Source of the DNA: an uncultured Clostridia bacterium | GTDB lineage: Bacteria > Bacillota > Clostridia > Saccharofermentanales > Saccharofermentanaceae | DNA length: 64,000 bases | Reading direction: 5' to 3' | Assembly (NCBI GenBank): GCA_947303185.1 | Contig: CAMYXF010000001.1 | Coordinates: forward strand, 282,960 to 346,959 | Part shown: piece by piece, positions 46,016 to 53,501 of the stretch | Layout: each line of letters begins with the position of its first letter | How positions within the stretch are numbered: the stretch's first letter is position 1 | Made by a program: the position numbers and the translations under genes | Notes under the pieces: model-generated | Databases searched by the model: none | Seen by the model: only the letters and a program-made list of their open reading frames with translations | Told to the model about the DNA's origin: nothing

Positions 46016-46222
46016 ATGAGAAGGATCGGAAAAACACGTAAGGGTTTCACATTGGTTGAAATGGTTCTTGTAATAGCAATCATTGTTATTCTTGTGGGTA
46101 CACTCATTGTTGGTATCGGAAAGTATCTCAATGGTGCAAATTCTGCTGTTACCTCTGTTTCACTGCATAACAGCCAGATAGATTATGTTTACGATGTTTG
46201 TGAACAGGCAATGCATAGATAA
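46016..46222 (+). CDS. Short type IV prepilin-like protein
   Basis: The 68 residues start with a basic leader and the prepilin peptidase site KGFTLVEM (cleavage after Gly 11), followed by the hydrophobic helix VLVIAIIVILVGTLIVGIGKYL. The +5 Glu is present. Only about 35 residues follow, so the globular domain is very small compared with typical 110-160-residue pilins. No pil or com assembly genes are nearby, so it would need machinery encoded elsewhere. GGGGAGG lies about 8 nt upstream and a strong terminator follows. Confidence 0.85.
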   Translation: MRRIGKTRKGFTLVEMVLVIAIIVILVGTLIVGIGKYLNGANSAVTSVSLHNSQIDYVYDVCEQAMHR

Positions 46223-46285
46223 TATAAGCCTGTCTCAAGGGTGATAAAGACATCAAAACCTCTTATCCATAAAAGTGAAGCACGC

Positions 46286-46317
46286 AAAAAACCTCCCAGA
46301 TTATTGGGAGGTTTTTT
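46286..46317. terminator. Bidirectional terminator
   Basis: A perfect 13-bp stem (AAAAAACCTCCCA with TGGGAGGTTTTTT) and 6-nt loop give a U-run on both strands. It lies between the convergent prepilin and phosphatase-family genes. Confidence 0.95.
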
Positions 46318-46346
46318 GTTGGTGTATTCACTATTTATTCCGGATC

Positions 46347-47414
46347 TTATTCCAGAGTGATATTAAGTACCTGAGGATTGTGGTCGCTGCTTACGAATCC
46401 GAGATCCAAGATCTCGTAAGAATCAACTCTGATATTAGATGAGACGATGAATCCGTCAATGATGTAATACTGGAGTGAATTCGGATCGTTGCCTGCCAAA
46501 GGAGTATAAAGCGATCTGCTTGATGCGATGTCAGAACTCATAAGGAACTGCCAGTTATCAGCATAAGGAGCTACATCAAATGCAGCTGCCTGCCACTGCT
46601 CAGGGTATACGGGGAACTTGTTTTCAATATTAGAGAATGTCTGGTTGAAATCGCCACCTGCAATTACATAATTGCCCTTTGCAGTCTCCTCGTTAAGGAT
46701 ATCCATAAGCATCTGTGCCTGCGCTGCCTTACCCTCACCGTCATCATAAGCTTCAAGGTGAAGATTTACGATAACGAGTTCTTTTCCGCCTTCAACGGGA
46801 ATTCTAGTGATAAGAAGACATCTCTTCAAGTTAAAGGTTCTGACCGGCCATGTAAAAGGACAAGGAAGCTGGACTCTTGTAGCTGAAGTTGTCTGATAGC
46901 TCGAATATGTTGCGATACCTGAATCAATATGTCCGTAAGGCGGAACCGGGATAGGGAAAAACTCAACCTTGAAGTTGTTAGCAAATGCCATGTTGTTATA
47001 TCCCAGACCGTCGAAATACAGAGTCTCATTTATGTGACGGCTTCTGCTGCTGTCGAGGTCGATCTCCTGAAGCAAAAGAATATCAGGATCCTGCGCCTTG
47101 ATCACACCGACCATATCATCCATATTTGCTCTTACGCGTGCTTCATCGCCGGTGTATACCATCTTGCCGCCGTCCATAAAGAAGTCGGCATTATCACCCA
47201 ATGCACCGTAACCGATATTCCAAGCGACAAACTTGATCGAGTCACCTGCTGCAAGTGTCTGTGCCTGTCCTCCGACAGTCTGGACCGGAACAGCTTCCGT
47301 GTCCTCCGGTTTGTATTCAACGATTGTAAGAAATGTCAGCAATCCGCCGACAAGTACAAGCAGGACAATTACTAAAACAAGCAATGCCTTTAAGATCTTC
47401 TTCAAAGCTTTCAT
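46347..47414 (-). CDS. Membrane-anchored endonuclease/exonuclease/phosphatase-family protein
   Basis: The 355 residues begin with an N-terminal transmembrane anchor (LKALLVLVIVLLVLVGGLLTFLTIV). The EEP fold follows with KFVAWNIGYGALGD, DILLLQEIDLDSSRS (the metal-binding Glu), VIVNLHLEAYDDG, AGGDFNQTFSNIE and a final SSDHNPQVLNI (catalytic Asp-His). The fold is shared by nucleases, sphingomyelinases and phosphoinositide phosphatases. Outer-side orientation suggests an extracellular nuclease or phosphodiesterase, but the substrate is open. Its transcript ends at the bidirectional terminator. Confidence 0.88.
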   Translation of the reverse strand: MKALKKILKALLVLVIVLLVLVGGLLTFLTIVEYKPEDTEAVPVQTVGGQAQTLAAGDSIKFVAWNIGYGALGDNADFFMDGGKMVYTGDEARVRANMDDMVGVIKAQDPDILLLQEIDLDSSRSRHINETLYFDGLGYNNMAFANNFKVEFFPIPVPPYGHIDSGIATYSSYQTTSATRVQLPCPFTWPVRTFNLKRCLLITRIPVEGGKELVIVNLHLEAYDDGEGKAAQAQMLMDILNEETAKGNYVIAGGDFNQTFSNIENKFPVYPEQWQAAAFDVAPYADNWQFLMSSDIASSRSLYTPLAGNDPNSLQYYIIDGFIVSSNIRVDSYEILDLGFVSSDHNPQVLNITLE

Positions 47415-47489
47415 TTACACCCCTCCGGATTATTAGTCCAATAAAAATACATTGCCTATTATAAACTAATGACCCGGAAAACCATTTAA

Positions 47490-47954
47490 TCAGAAATCCT
47501 GATTTCTGCTTAAATACTCTATGCCGTAATCGATCATATCCCTTACCTGCTCGTTGGTCCTTCTGCCTCCCTTTTTACGGTTGCAGCGCCAGCACAGGCA
47601 CTGAAGGTTATCAACGTCTTTTCCCGTTCCTCCCTGTGATACTGAACGGATGTGATCAGCTTCCAGAAGAAGATAATCGCCAAGGCCTTCACAAAGGCTG
47701 TCCAGATAATCTTTTGAGATGCCGCATATCTGGCATGTGTAATTGTCGCGCTCGAAAACTTCCGTTTTATCTGACACCCTGATCCTTCGTCTTCTGGCAA
47801 CTTCCCTGTCTATCTCTTCCTGCCTTAAGATATCGCGCTGCTGTCTTCTGTATCTGAACGTCACGACGATAAATGCAAGCAGAACGACAGCAAGAATTAC
47901 TATCAGCGCCATAACGATCACGGGTGATCCCAAAAACTCATCAAGCCAATTCAT
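47490..47954 (-). CDS. Membrane-anchored HNH endonuclease
   Basis: The 154 residues have one N-terminal transmembrane helix (VIVMALIVILAVVLLAFIVVTF), a basic stretch and a C-terminal HNH domain: CQICG, then LEADHIRSVSQGGTGKDVDNLQCLCWRCNRKKGG. The D-H-I, N-L and H/N residues and the two CxxC zinc knuckles are complete, so it is probably active on DNA. A membrane-tethered nuclease could act in DNA uptake or defence, but nothing beside it tests that. It stands alone. Confidence 0.85.
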   Translation of the reverse strand: MNWLDEFLGSPVIVMALIVILAVVLLAFIVVTFRYRRQQRDILRQEEIDREVARRRRIRVSDKTEVFERDNYTCQICGISKDYLDSLCEGLGDYLLLEADHIRSVSQGGTGKDVDNLQCLCWRCNRKKGGRRTNEQVRDMIDYGIEYLSRNQDF

Positions 47955-48170
47955 AAACTTATCTCCATATTAATTTTCAATCAGATTATATAAGATACAA
48001 ACAAATCAATCTTTCTATTAATCGGACTAAATAATCAGGTTCTGAAGAGTCTGCATAAGAAACCTTATCCAGTGTAAAGAAAGGGTTAAAAAACTGTGTA
48101 ATCAGGCCTTTAAAGATAATACGGTGATATACTAATTTTATAGTTTATCTTTTGCGGAGCCGGTCACCCG

Positions 48171-49859
48171 ATGTCAAAGAGATTATTTGTAGTCAGAAAG
48201 AAAACATTCAGAACATCCGACGGGGATGTTCTTTCAGAGTGTCTTAGCTACATCGAAAACGAATTGAAGAAGCTTAAGATCAGCAACAAGCTCATTGTAA
48301 GAACAGAACTGATATCAGAAGAAATAATCTCTGAATTCATTAAACACGGAAGCGATAACGGCTCTATCAACATCAGCATAAAACAGATCATCGGCGACAC
48401 AAAGATCTCCATAACTTCAGAAGGAACGGAATTCGATCCGTACAGTCAGCTCGGTATGGGACTTGATCTCGGAAAGGAAGATGTCACGGACGAACAGTCG
48501 CACGAAGCGATAAGATCTATCCTTCTGAAATCGATGGGCGAAAAGCTCAGATATTCACACAGAAAAGGTGTGAACACTGCAAAGATCATCGTCGGCCAGT
48601 CCGAGAAATCAATGCTTTATGCAACAGTAATTGCTCTTGTTTTGGGAATCATCTTCGGACTTCTTATGAAGTTTGTATTCCCGGAAGGAGTTTCCTCAGG
48701 CATATCCGCTTATGTATTGGAACCCGCAAAAACTATCTTCATGAATGCATTGAAGATAATCGTGGGACCTGTAGTTTTCTTCTCGATCGTGTCCTGCTTC
48801 TCTCAGTTTAAAGACTTATCAGAACTCGGTAAGATCGGCGCCAAAGTCATGGCAACATATCTGATCACAACACTTATCGCCGTAGCTCTCGGATTTACAA
48901 TGGCACTTGCATTCAAGCCCGGTGAAGTCGGATTTGCATTATCACTGACAGGAACAGAAGTCGCAGAGACTGCCCTGGTTCAGACATCCGTATCAAGCAT
49001 GATCACGGATATCGTTCCTTCGAATCTTCTAACTCCGTTCCTTGAAGGCAACACTCTTCAGATCATATTCCTGTCCGCACTGGTAGGAATCGCTGTTGGA
49101 AAAGTCGGTGAACACGCACGACTTCTGAAAGACTCTATCGAAGCATTAAATTCACTGTTCCTTACTATCACATCACTTATCACAAAGTTCACTCCGGTTG
49201 CAGTATTCGCATCGATCGCATTACTCTTTGCTGATATGGACAGCGAAGCTATAAAGGCATTAATGAGCTATATCAAAGTGTTTATCTTTGCTTTGTTCCT
49301 AATGATGTGTATCTACGGCCTCATGGTCTTAGTTTTAGGACGCCTCAATCCTTTCAGGTTTTATCTGAACAATCGTGAAGGTATGCTTACAAGTTTCTCC
49401 CTTCTATCAAGTTCTGCGGCCATGCCGACGAACTTAAGAGTCTGCACCGACAAGATGGGCATCTCACCCAAGGTCGCAAACTTCTCCATTCCGTTAGGCG
49501 CAACGATCAACATGGATGGCGGATGTATTTTTATGGCTGTCTCTGCGATATTCATTGCCAGAGCTTATGCAGTTGATATTCCGACAAGTGCTTTTATTTC
49601 TCTGGCCATAACCATCATTCTTCTCTCTTTGAGCGCTCCCGGAATACCCGGCGCCGGAATAATCAACATAGGAATAGTCCTCACCACTATCGGCGTTCCG
49701 ATTGAAGGCATGGCACTTCTGCTTGGCATCTTCCCCATCCTGGATATGTTCATTACCATGAACAACACCACAGGTGACGTCGCAGCTTCAGTAATTGTTG
49801 CAAAGAGCGAAAAGCTGCTCGATCAGGATGTTTTCTACGGAAGAAAACAACGCATCTGA
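48171..49859 (+). CDS. Dicarboxylate/amino acid:cation symporter fused to an ATPase-like N-terminal domain
   Basis: Residues about 150-555 are a complete DAACS (GltP/DctA-type) transporter with eight helices and two hairpins; TTTGDVAAS-like (NNTTGDVAASVIVA) and NFSIPLGATINMDGG mark the substrate and cation site. The first 150 residues are an added cytosolic domain resembling RsbW/GHKL ATPases: LISEEIISEFIKHG as an N-box-like helix and SITSEGTEFDP as a degenerate G1 box, ending KGVNTAKIIVG. Glutamate, aspartate or C4-dicarboxylate uptake is likely. The N domain could gate or sense. GCGGAG lies close upstream. It is monocistronic on the plus strand. Confidence 0.88.
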   Translation: MSKRLFVVRKKTFRTSDGDVLSECLSYIENELKKLKISNKLIVRTELISEEIISEFIKHGSDNGSINISIKQIIGDTKISITSEGTEFDPYSQLGMGLDLGKEDVTDEQSHEAIRSILLKSMGEKLRYSHRKGVNTAKIIVGQSEKSMLYATVIALVLGIIFGLLMKFVFPEGVSSGISAYVLEPAKTIFMNALKIIVGPVVFFSIVSCFSQFKDLSELGKIGAKVMATYLITTLIAVALGFTMALAFKPGEVGFALSLTGTEVAETALVQTSVSSMITDIVPSNLLTPFLEGNTLQIIFLSALVGIAVGKVGEHARLLKDSIEALNSLFLTITSLITKFTPVAVFASIALLFADMDSEAIKALMSYIKVFIFALFLMMCIYGLMVLVLGRLNPFRFYLNNREGMLTSFSLLSSSAAMPTNLRVCTDKMGISPKVANFSIPLGATINMDGGCIFMAVSAIFIARAYAVDIPTSAFISLAITIILLSLSAPGIPGAGIINIGIVLTTIGVPIEGMALLLGIFPILDMFITMNNTTGDVAASVIVAKSEKLLDQDVFYGRKQRI

Positions 49860-49881
49860 TCAATAAATTAAATTCAGAAAA

Positions 49882-50445
49882 TCAGCAGAGAAAACTGTAG
49901 TTATCCTTGAAATACCCGTAATCTACAAAGTTGAATGTGATGGAAGATATCTTCGCGTTATCGTCCCTGTTTACTGAATAGAAAACGATGATTGCATCAG
50001 ACGGAGCTGTCTCCATCGTTCCCCACAAGAATGCAGAAAAGTAATGAGCCGGATCTTCTTCATTGATCGTCAGTGCACCATTATCTATGAGGAATCTGAT
50101 TTCTTCTGATTCATCATCACCCTTGCGCCAGATCTTAAGGGGCTTGGCGATCTGGAGATACCAGTCTGCTTCCAGGTGCTCGTGATTTTTCTTAAACCAG
50201 TCTCTTTCACAAGGTGACGGGAATCCTTCATCATCAACTTTGAAGTAGTCACCTGTGTGTGCCATCTGGCCTTTGCCTTCGGTGGCTTCTTTTGAGAAGA
50301 CTTCATAAAGTCCGTTAGGATGTCTTATGATCCTTTCAGAACTTAACATCTTCTGTTCCATATCAGAGCCTGCGCCAAACTCCCATGCCTGACGCTTAGT
50401 ATTCTTTTTTATTGCATAAGACGGTTTTGTATTTTCAGCTGCCAT
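49882..50445 (-). CDS. Hypothetical protein
   Basis: The 187-residue soluble protein contains motifs SSERIIRHPNGLYEVFSKEA, GDYFKVDDEGFPSPCERDWFKKNH and ADWYLQIAKPLKIWRKGDDESEEIRFLIDNG. The spacing suggests a beta-rich fold. I do not recognise a family. It is divergent from the glycosyltransferase gene across 67 bp. It ends 22 bp from the convergent symporter gene. Confidence 0.65.
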   Translation of the reverse strand: MAAENTKPSYAIKKNTKRQAWEFGAGSDMEQKMLSSERIIRHPNGLYEVFSKEATEGKGQMAHTGDYFKVDDEGFPSPCERDWFKKNHEHLEADWYLQIAKPLKIWRKGDDESEEIRFLIDNGALTINEEDPAHYFSAFLWGTMETAPSDAIIVFYSVNRDDNAKISSITFNFVDYGYFKDNYSFLC

Positions 50446-50512
50446 AACGATACTTCCATCGAATTCACAAATTTTACTTACAGATTATAACACGATATTA
50501 TATAATCAAATT

Positions 50513-51946
50513 ATGTTGAGAAACAAATCTGACATTATTCTTTCAATCATAATTCCGGCTTACAACTGTGAGCCCTATATAAACGAGTGTCTGAATTCGA
50601 TTCTCGACTATAATCCCAAAGGCATTGAGATCGTTGTCGTAGATGACGGTTCCACAGACGGGACCAAGAGCATTCTCTCAGGTTACGAGAATATCTACGA
50701 CAATCTGAAGATCCTCTACTGCTCACACAAGGGTTCATCGGCAGCGCGCAATATCGGTCTTGATAACTGCAGTGGCGAGTTCGTTGCGTTCCTTGATTGT
50801 GACGACACCATAAGAGCAGGATTCATAAAAGAAGGAATAGAACAGATATCCAAAAATGCCGACCTCTATATTTTCGGAATCGAGAGATTATATCTTTCAG
50901 GCGAGAAAGAACTCTGGAACGTATCAGACCGCGAATACGCCAGTGTATCTGATTTTGCCGATGAATATATCCGCGCAAGAAAGCTTCTGATCTACTCCAA
51001 CTGCAATAAATTCTACAGAAGAAAGATCATCGAAGAAAACAATCTTCGTTTCGACGAAACTCTGCTTTACGGTGCAGACAGATTATTCAATTACAACTAT
51101 CTTCCTTTTGCAGGCAGCGTAATAACATCGTCTCTCATCATGTTAAGTTACAGACAGAGAAACGGCTCTTCACAGTCGCCTGCCCATGTGCCTGAATTCT
51201 TCAAAAATGTAGTCGATCTACACAGAGCAAAGATCAACTGTTTCTGCAGTCTTTCCAACGGCACCACAACAGATGAGCAGATCGACTTTATTGCTTACGA
51301 TCTGTCCAGAGAAGTCGAACGCGCAATAAACCGTTTCGACGCACACCCAGAAGAAAAAGAAGAGAATCTTCCTTACATAAACAGACTTGTTTTCGGAAGC
51401 ATTCCGGATCTCAATAAGCCTATCGATATTCTTCTGGTCCTTGGCAGCAACAACTGTGAATACAGAGTCCAGCGCGCTCTTGAAGTCGGTAAAACAAATC
51501 CCGGAATCCGCTATATCGTCAGCGGCGGAAATCCGCACATCAGCGGAATCGGAACCGAAGCTGAATTCATGGCAGATTACCTGAAGAAAAACAACGTACC
51601 GGTAACCGATTACATATTAGAAAACAGAGCCAGGAACTCTTTCGAAAACCTGTCATTCTCTTCAAGCATTGTCGATTCGATCGAGCATGAGAGACCTGAA
51701 GGATCTCCCAAACTACGCATTGGAATAATCACCGGCGGATTCCATATTCCGAGAACGAGAATGGCCTTGGAATCAGTCAACGGATTTCCTAATGCTGAAG
51801 TAGTTTTCATACCGGCTTACGGTCCTAACACTGCACCTGATAACTGGTTTGCAAATCCCACCGGCCGCGCAGTAGTCCTGTCAGAAATCAGAAAGCTGGC
51901 AACGCTTAAAAAATTCAGGGACTACAAATTAGGTCCGTTCAGATAA
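50513..51946 (+). CDS. Family 2 glycosyltransferase fused to a DUF218 domain
   Basis: Residues about 8-225 form a GT2 (GT-A) domain: SIIIPAYNCEPYINECLNSIL, VVDDGSTDGT, SSAARNIGLDNCSGEFVAFLDCDD (the DxD). Residues about 300-460 form a DUF218/YdcF-SanA-like domain: DILLVLGSNNCEYRVQRALEVGK, YIVSGGNP, TEAEFMADYLKKNNV, ENRARNSFENLSFS and ITGGFHIPRTRMALE. DUF218 proteins act in envelope polymer processes. A single chain that transfers sugar and carries this domain suggests cell-surface polysaccharide work. No transmembrane helix is visible. No other glycan genes are adjacent. Confidence 0.88.
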   Translation: MLRNKSDIILSIIIPAYNCEPYINECLNSILDYNPKGIEIVVVDDGSTDGTKSILSGYENIYDNLKILYCSHKGSSAARNIGLDNCSGEFVAFLDCDDTIRAGFIKEGIEQISKNADLYIFGIERLYLSGEKELWNVSDREYASVSDFADEYIRARKLLIYSNCNKFYRRKIIEENNLRFDETLLYGADRLFNYNYLPFAGSVITSSLIMLSYRQRNGSSQSPAHVPEFFKNVVDLHRAKINCFCSLSNGTTTDEQIDFIAYDLSREVERAINRFDAHPEEKEENLPYINRLVFGSIPDLNKPIDILLVLGSNNCEYRVQRALEVGKTNPGIRYIVSGGNPHISGIGTEAEFMADYLKKNNVPVTDYILENRARNSFENLSFSSSIVDSIEHERPEGSPKLRIGIITGGFHIPRTRMALESVNGFPNAEVVFIPAYGPNTAPDNWFANPTGRAVVLSEIRKLATLKKFRDYKLGPFR

Positions 51947-51975
51947 CAGTTACATATAATTACTCACCAATTAAA

Positions 51976-52005
51976 AAGCACCTTAATCCTATACTTAAGG
52001 TGCTT
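51976..52005. terminator. Bidirectional terminator
   Basis: A perfect 11-bp stem (AAGCACCTTAA with TTAAGGTGCTT) and 8-nt loop are flanked by A-rich and T-rich sequence. It lies between the convergent glycosyltransferase and YkuK-like genes. Confidence 0.85.
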
Positions 52006-52008
52006 AAT

Positions 52009-52500
52009 TTATTTACTGTATTTATCCGCTATTCCCGATGCTGCATAACTGTCCGGTTTTATAAGACAGACATAACCCTGGCTTGTGACCCAGCTGACGA
52101 TTTCCTTGATAAGTACGTTTGTCTTACCGGATCTTCCTATGTCGCAATGGATCTGAAAAGAAACATCGAGATCTTCAAGCAGCATATCTCTTTCCATGAA
52201 AAGCTCCTCCAGAGTATCGAGAAGATCATGTGCAATGAAAAGACTTCTGCTCGTCTCTTCGTTTATCTTCTGCTTAAGATTGGTGATCAGATGAATGAAC
52301 TCGATGTTGTAAAAGTACGTTCCGCCCATACCTTTCTTATGTATGGCGATAACTTCTACCATCTTTGTCTTCTCGAAATTCTGACTGTCTGTTCCTACGG
52401 TTATCTCATAACTGTTGGTCTTGTCAGACATTATGATCTCGAAAATCCTTTTTGCTATGTCAGGAACACTTGTTGCCTGTCCCTGAGCTGTCTTGAACAT
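52009..52500 (-). CDS. YkuK-family (DUF458) RNase H-like protein
   Basis: The 163 residues match the YkuK/DUF458 family, predicted to share the RNase H fold: EITVGTDSQNFEKTKMVEVIAIHKKGMGGTYFYN with the first acidic residue in GTDSQ, LEDLDVSFQIHCDIGRSGKTNVLIKEIVSWVTSQGY with the second, and KPDSYAASGIADKYSK at the end. Nuclease activity is a family prediction, not shown. In spore formers it is often sporulation-linked. AAAGGAG precedes the ATG. The gene lies directly downstream of the tRNA array on the same strand (33 bp), so array transcripts could read into it. Confidence 0.82.
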   Translation of the reverse strand: MFKTAQGQATSVPDIAKRIFEIIMSDKTNSYEITVGTDSQNFEKTKMVEVIAIHKKGMGGTYFYNIEFIHLITNLKQKINEETSRSLFIAHDLLDTLEELFMERDMLLEDLDVSFQIHCDIGRSGKTNVLIKEIVSWVTSQGYVCLIKPDSYAASGIADKYSK

Positions 52501-52532
52501 GATAACTTCTCCTTTCTTTTGTTATTAAATCC

Positions 52533-52607
52533 TGGCACCCGCACAAGGTTTCGAACCTCGAACTCCTGAGTCAGAGTCAGACGTGTTACCGTTACACCAT
52601 GCGGGTA
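52533..52607 (-). tRNA. tRNA-Gln(CTG)
   Basis: Anticodon stem TCTGA/TCAGG, loop CTCTGAC. U1-G72 acceptor end as in other tRNA-Gln. T loop TTCGAAA. CCA encoded. Last member of the array. Confidence 0.85.
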
Positions 52608-52610
52608 TTC

Positions 52611-52685
52611 TGGCGGTCACAGCAAGATTCGAACTTGCAATTTCCGGTTCGTAGCCGAACGGTTTATCCGTTAGCCTATGCGACC
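52611..52685 (-). tRNA. tRNA-Arg(ACG)
   Basis: Acceptor GGTCGCA/TGTGACC, anticodon stem TTCGG/CCGGA, loop CTACGAA, T loop TTCGAAT, encoded CCA. Three bases separate it from tRNA-Gln. Confidence 0.88.
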
Positions 52686-52688
52686 TTT

Positions 52689-52761
52689 TGTAGCTTCCGC
52701 TGAGACTCGAACTCAGATCCAGTGTTGGCTAACCACTGCACCGGCCGACGGTGTCAGAAGC
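52689..52761 (-). tRNA. tRNA-like gene, reduced D arm and ACA end, identity uncertain
   Basis: Acceptor GCTTCTG/CGGAAGC and U73 equal those of the Thr tRNA at 53095. The T arm CTGAG-TTCGAGT-CTCAG is intact. The D arm is small (CACC-7 nt-GGTG) with a single linker base before it. The best anticodon loop TTAGCCA would read AGC (Ala) but its stem has a mismatch. The 3' end reads ACA, not CCA. It could be a pseudogene or an aberrant tRNA. Confidence 0.5.
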
Positions 52762-52763
52762 AT

Positions 52764-52840
52764 TGGTTGGAAAGGAGAGGCTCGAACTCTCGACCACCGC
52801 TTTATAAGAACGGCACTCTGACCAGCTGAGTTACTTTCCA
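52764..52840 (-). tRNA. tRNA-Ile(TAT)
   Basis: Canonical cloverleaf: acceptor TGGAAAG/CTTTCCA, D arm TAACTCAGCTGGTCAGAGT, anticodon stem CCGTT/AGCGG, loop CTTATAA, T arm GAGAG-TTCGAGC-CTCTC, A73, CCA encoded. A UAU anticodon reads AUA directly; most bacteria use a lysidine-modified CAU tRNA, and tilS is present here. Confidence 0.85.
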
Positions 52841-52845
52841 TTATT

Positions 52846-52934
52846 TGGTGCCGCCTGAGGGTATCGAACCCACTCGAAGTACTTGAACTGACGGATTTAC
52901 AGTCCGTCCCGCCTCCTTAACGGATTACGACGGC
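52846..52934 (-). tRNA. tRNA-Tyr(GTA)
   Basis: Anticodon stem ACGGA/TCCGT, loop CTGTAAA, acceptor GCCGTCG/AGGCGGC-type, CCA encoded. It keeps the long class II variable arm, unlike the Leu members of the array. Confidence 0.9.
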
Positions 52935-52938
52935 AAAT

Positions 52939-53013
52939 TGGGTGGAACACCGGGGATCAAACCCGAGCCTGCAGTGCCACAAACTGCTGTGCTGTCATTA
53001 CACCATGGACCAC
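52939..53013 (-). tRNA. tRNA-His(GTG)
   Basis: Anticodon stem GCAGT/ACTGC, loop TTGTGGC. An extra 5' G opposite C73 fits tRNA-His. The acceptor stem carries two apparent mismatches (T-T and C-T), so it may be partly degenerate. CCA encoded. Confidence 0.8.
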
Positions 53014-53017
53014 ATAT

Positions 53018-53090
53018 TGGGTGCAGGGCCGAGAGTCGAACTCGGACAGGCGGGCTTATGGGGCCCGTTTGGAAGCCGGTCCTCCCTGCA
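53018..53090 (-). tRNA. tRNA with CAT anticodon, shortened D arm and C73
   Basis: Perfect acceptor TGCAGGG/CCCTGCA, anticodon stem CGGGC/GCCCG, loop CCCATAA, T arm CCGAG-TTCGACT-CTCGG, CCA encoded. The D region is only about 16 nt and position 73 is C, neither typical of Met, initiator or lysidine Ile tRNA. Identity is uncertain. Confidence 0.65.
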
Positions 53091-53094
53091 ATGC

Positions 53095-53168
53095 TGGAGC
53101 TTCCGTAGGGATTCGAACCCTCATCAACTGTTTACAAAACAGCCGCACTGCCGTTATGCTACAGAAGC
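53095..53168 (-). tRNA. tRNA-Thr(TGT)
   Basis: Acceptor GCTTCTG/CGGAAGC, anticodon stem GCTGT/ACAGT, loop TTTGTAA, T arm GAGGG-TTCGAAT-CCCTA-type, U73, CCA encoded. D loop is 7 nt with GG present. Confidence 0.85.
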
Positions 53169-53172
53169 ATCC

Positions 53173-53249
53173 TGGTGTCTGATCAGGGAATCGAACCCTG
53201 AAAAAACTGATTTTGAGTCAGTCATGTCTGCCTGTTGCATCAATCAGAC
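53173..53249 (-). tRNA. tRNA-Leu(CAA), short variable loop
   Basis: Acceptor GTCTGAT/ATCAGAC, Leu-type D loop with GGCAGAC, anticodon stem ACTGA/TCAGT, loop CTCAAAA, variable loop TTTTT (5 nt), T arm CAGGG-TTCGATT-CCCTG, A73, CCA. It fits 74 class I positions exactly. Confidence 0.85.
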
Positions 53250-53252
53250 TTA

Positions 53253-53328
53253 TGGCACTCCCACAACGACTTGAACGCTGATGCCCGGTTTAGAAGACCG
53301 GTGCACTTTCCGGTTGTGCTATAGGAGC
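53253..53328 (-). tRNA. tRNA-Arg(TCT)
   Basis: Acceptor GCTCCTA/TGGGAGT, D arm GCAC/GTGC, anticodon stem CCGGT/ACCGG, loop CTTCTAA, T arm CAGCG-TTCAAGT-CGTTG, G73, CCA encoded. Confidence 0.88.
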
Positions 53329-53332
53329 ATAT

Positions 53333-53409
53333 TGGTGTCCGAGGCGGGACTCGAACCCGCAAAACCTGCGTCCTTAGCGCAGTACCTATGCCAATTCGGT
53401 TACTCGGAC
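53333..53409 (-). tRNA. tRNA-Leu(AAG), short variable loop
   Basis: Acceptor GTCCGAG/CTCGGAC, D stem ACC/GGT with TTGGCAT, anticodon stem CTGCG/CGCAG, loop CTAAGGA, variable loop GTTTT (5 nt), T arm GCGGG-TTCGAGT-CCCGC, A73, CCA encoded. A34 would probably need deamination to inosine. Confidence 0.83.
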
Positions 53410-53421
53410 ATGAATTGTTTT

Positions 53422-53498
53422 TGGTCTCCCGAGCGGGGCTCGAACCCGCAGGATACGCATTTTAAGTGCGCTTCGTATGCCAGTTCCGACACCGGGAG
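53422..53498 (-). tRNA. tRNA-Leu(TAA), short variable loop
   Basis: Acceptor CTCCCGG/TCGGGAG, D stem TCG/CGA, anticodon stem GCGCA/TGCGT, loop CTTAAAA, variable loop ATCCT (5 nt), T arm GCGGG-TTCGAGC-CCCGC, A73, CCA encoded. Confidence 0.85.
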
Positions 53499-53501
53499 TT
53501 T

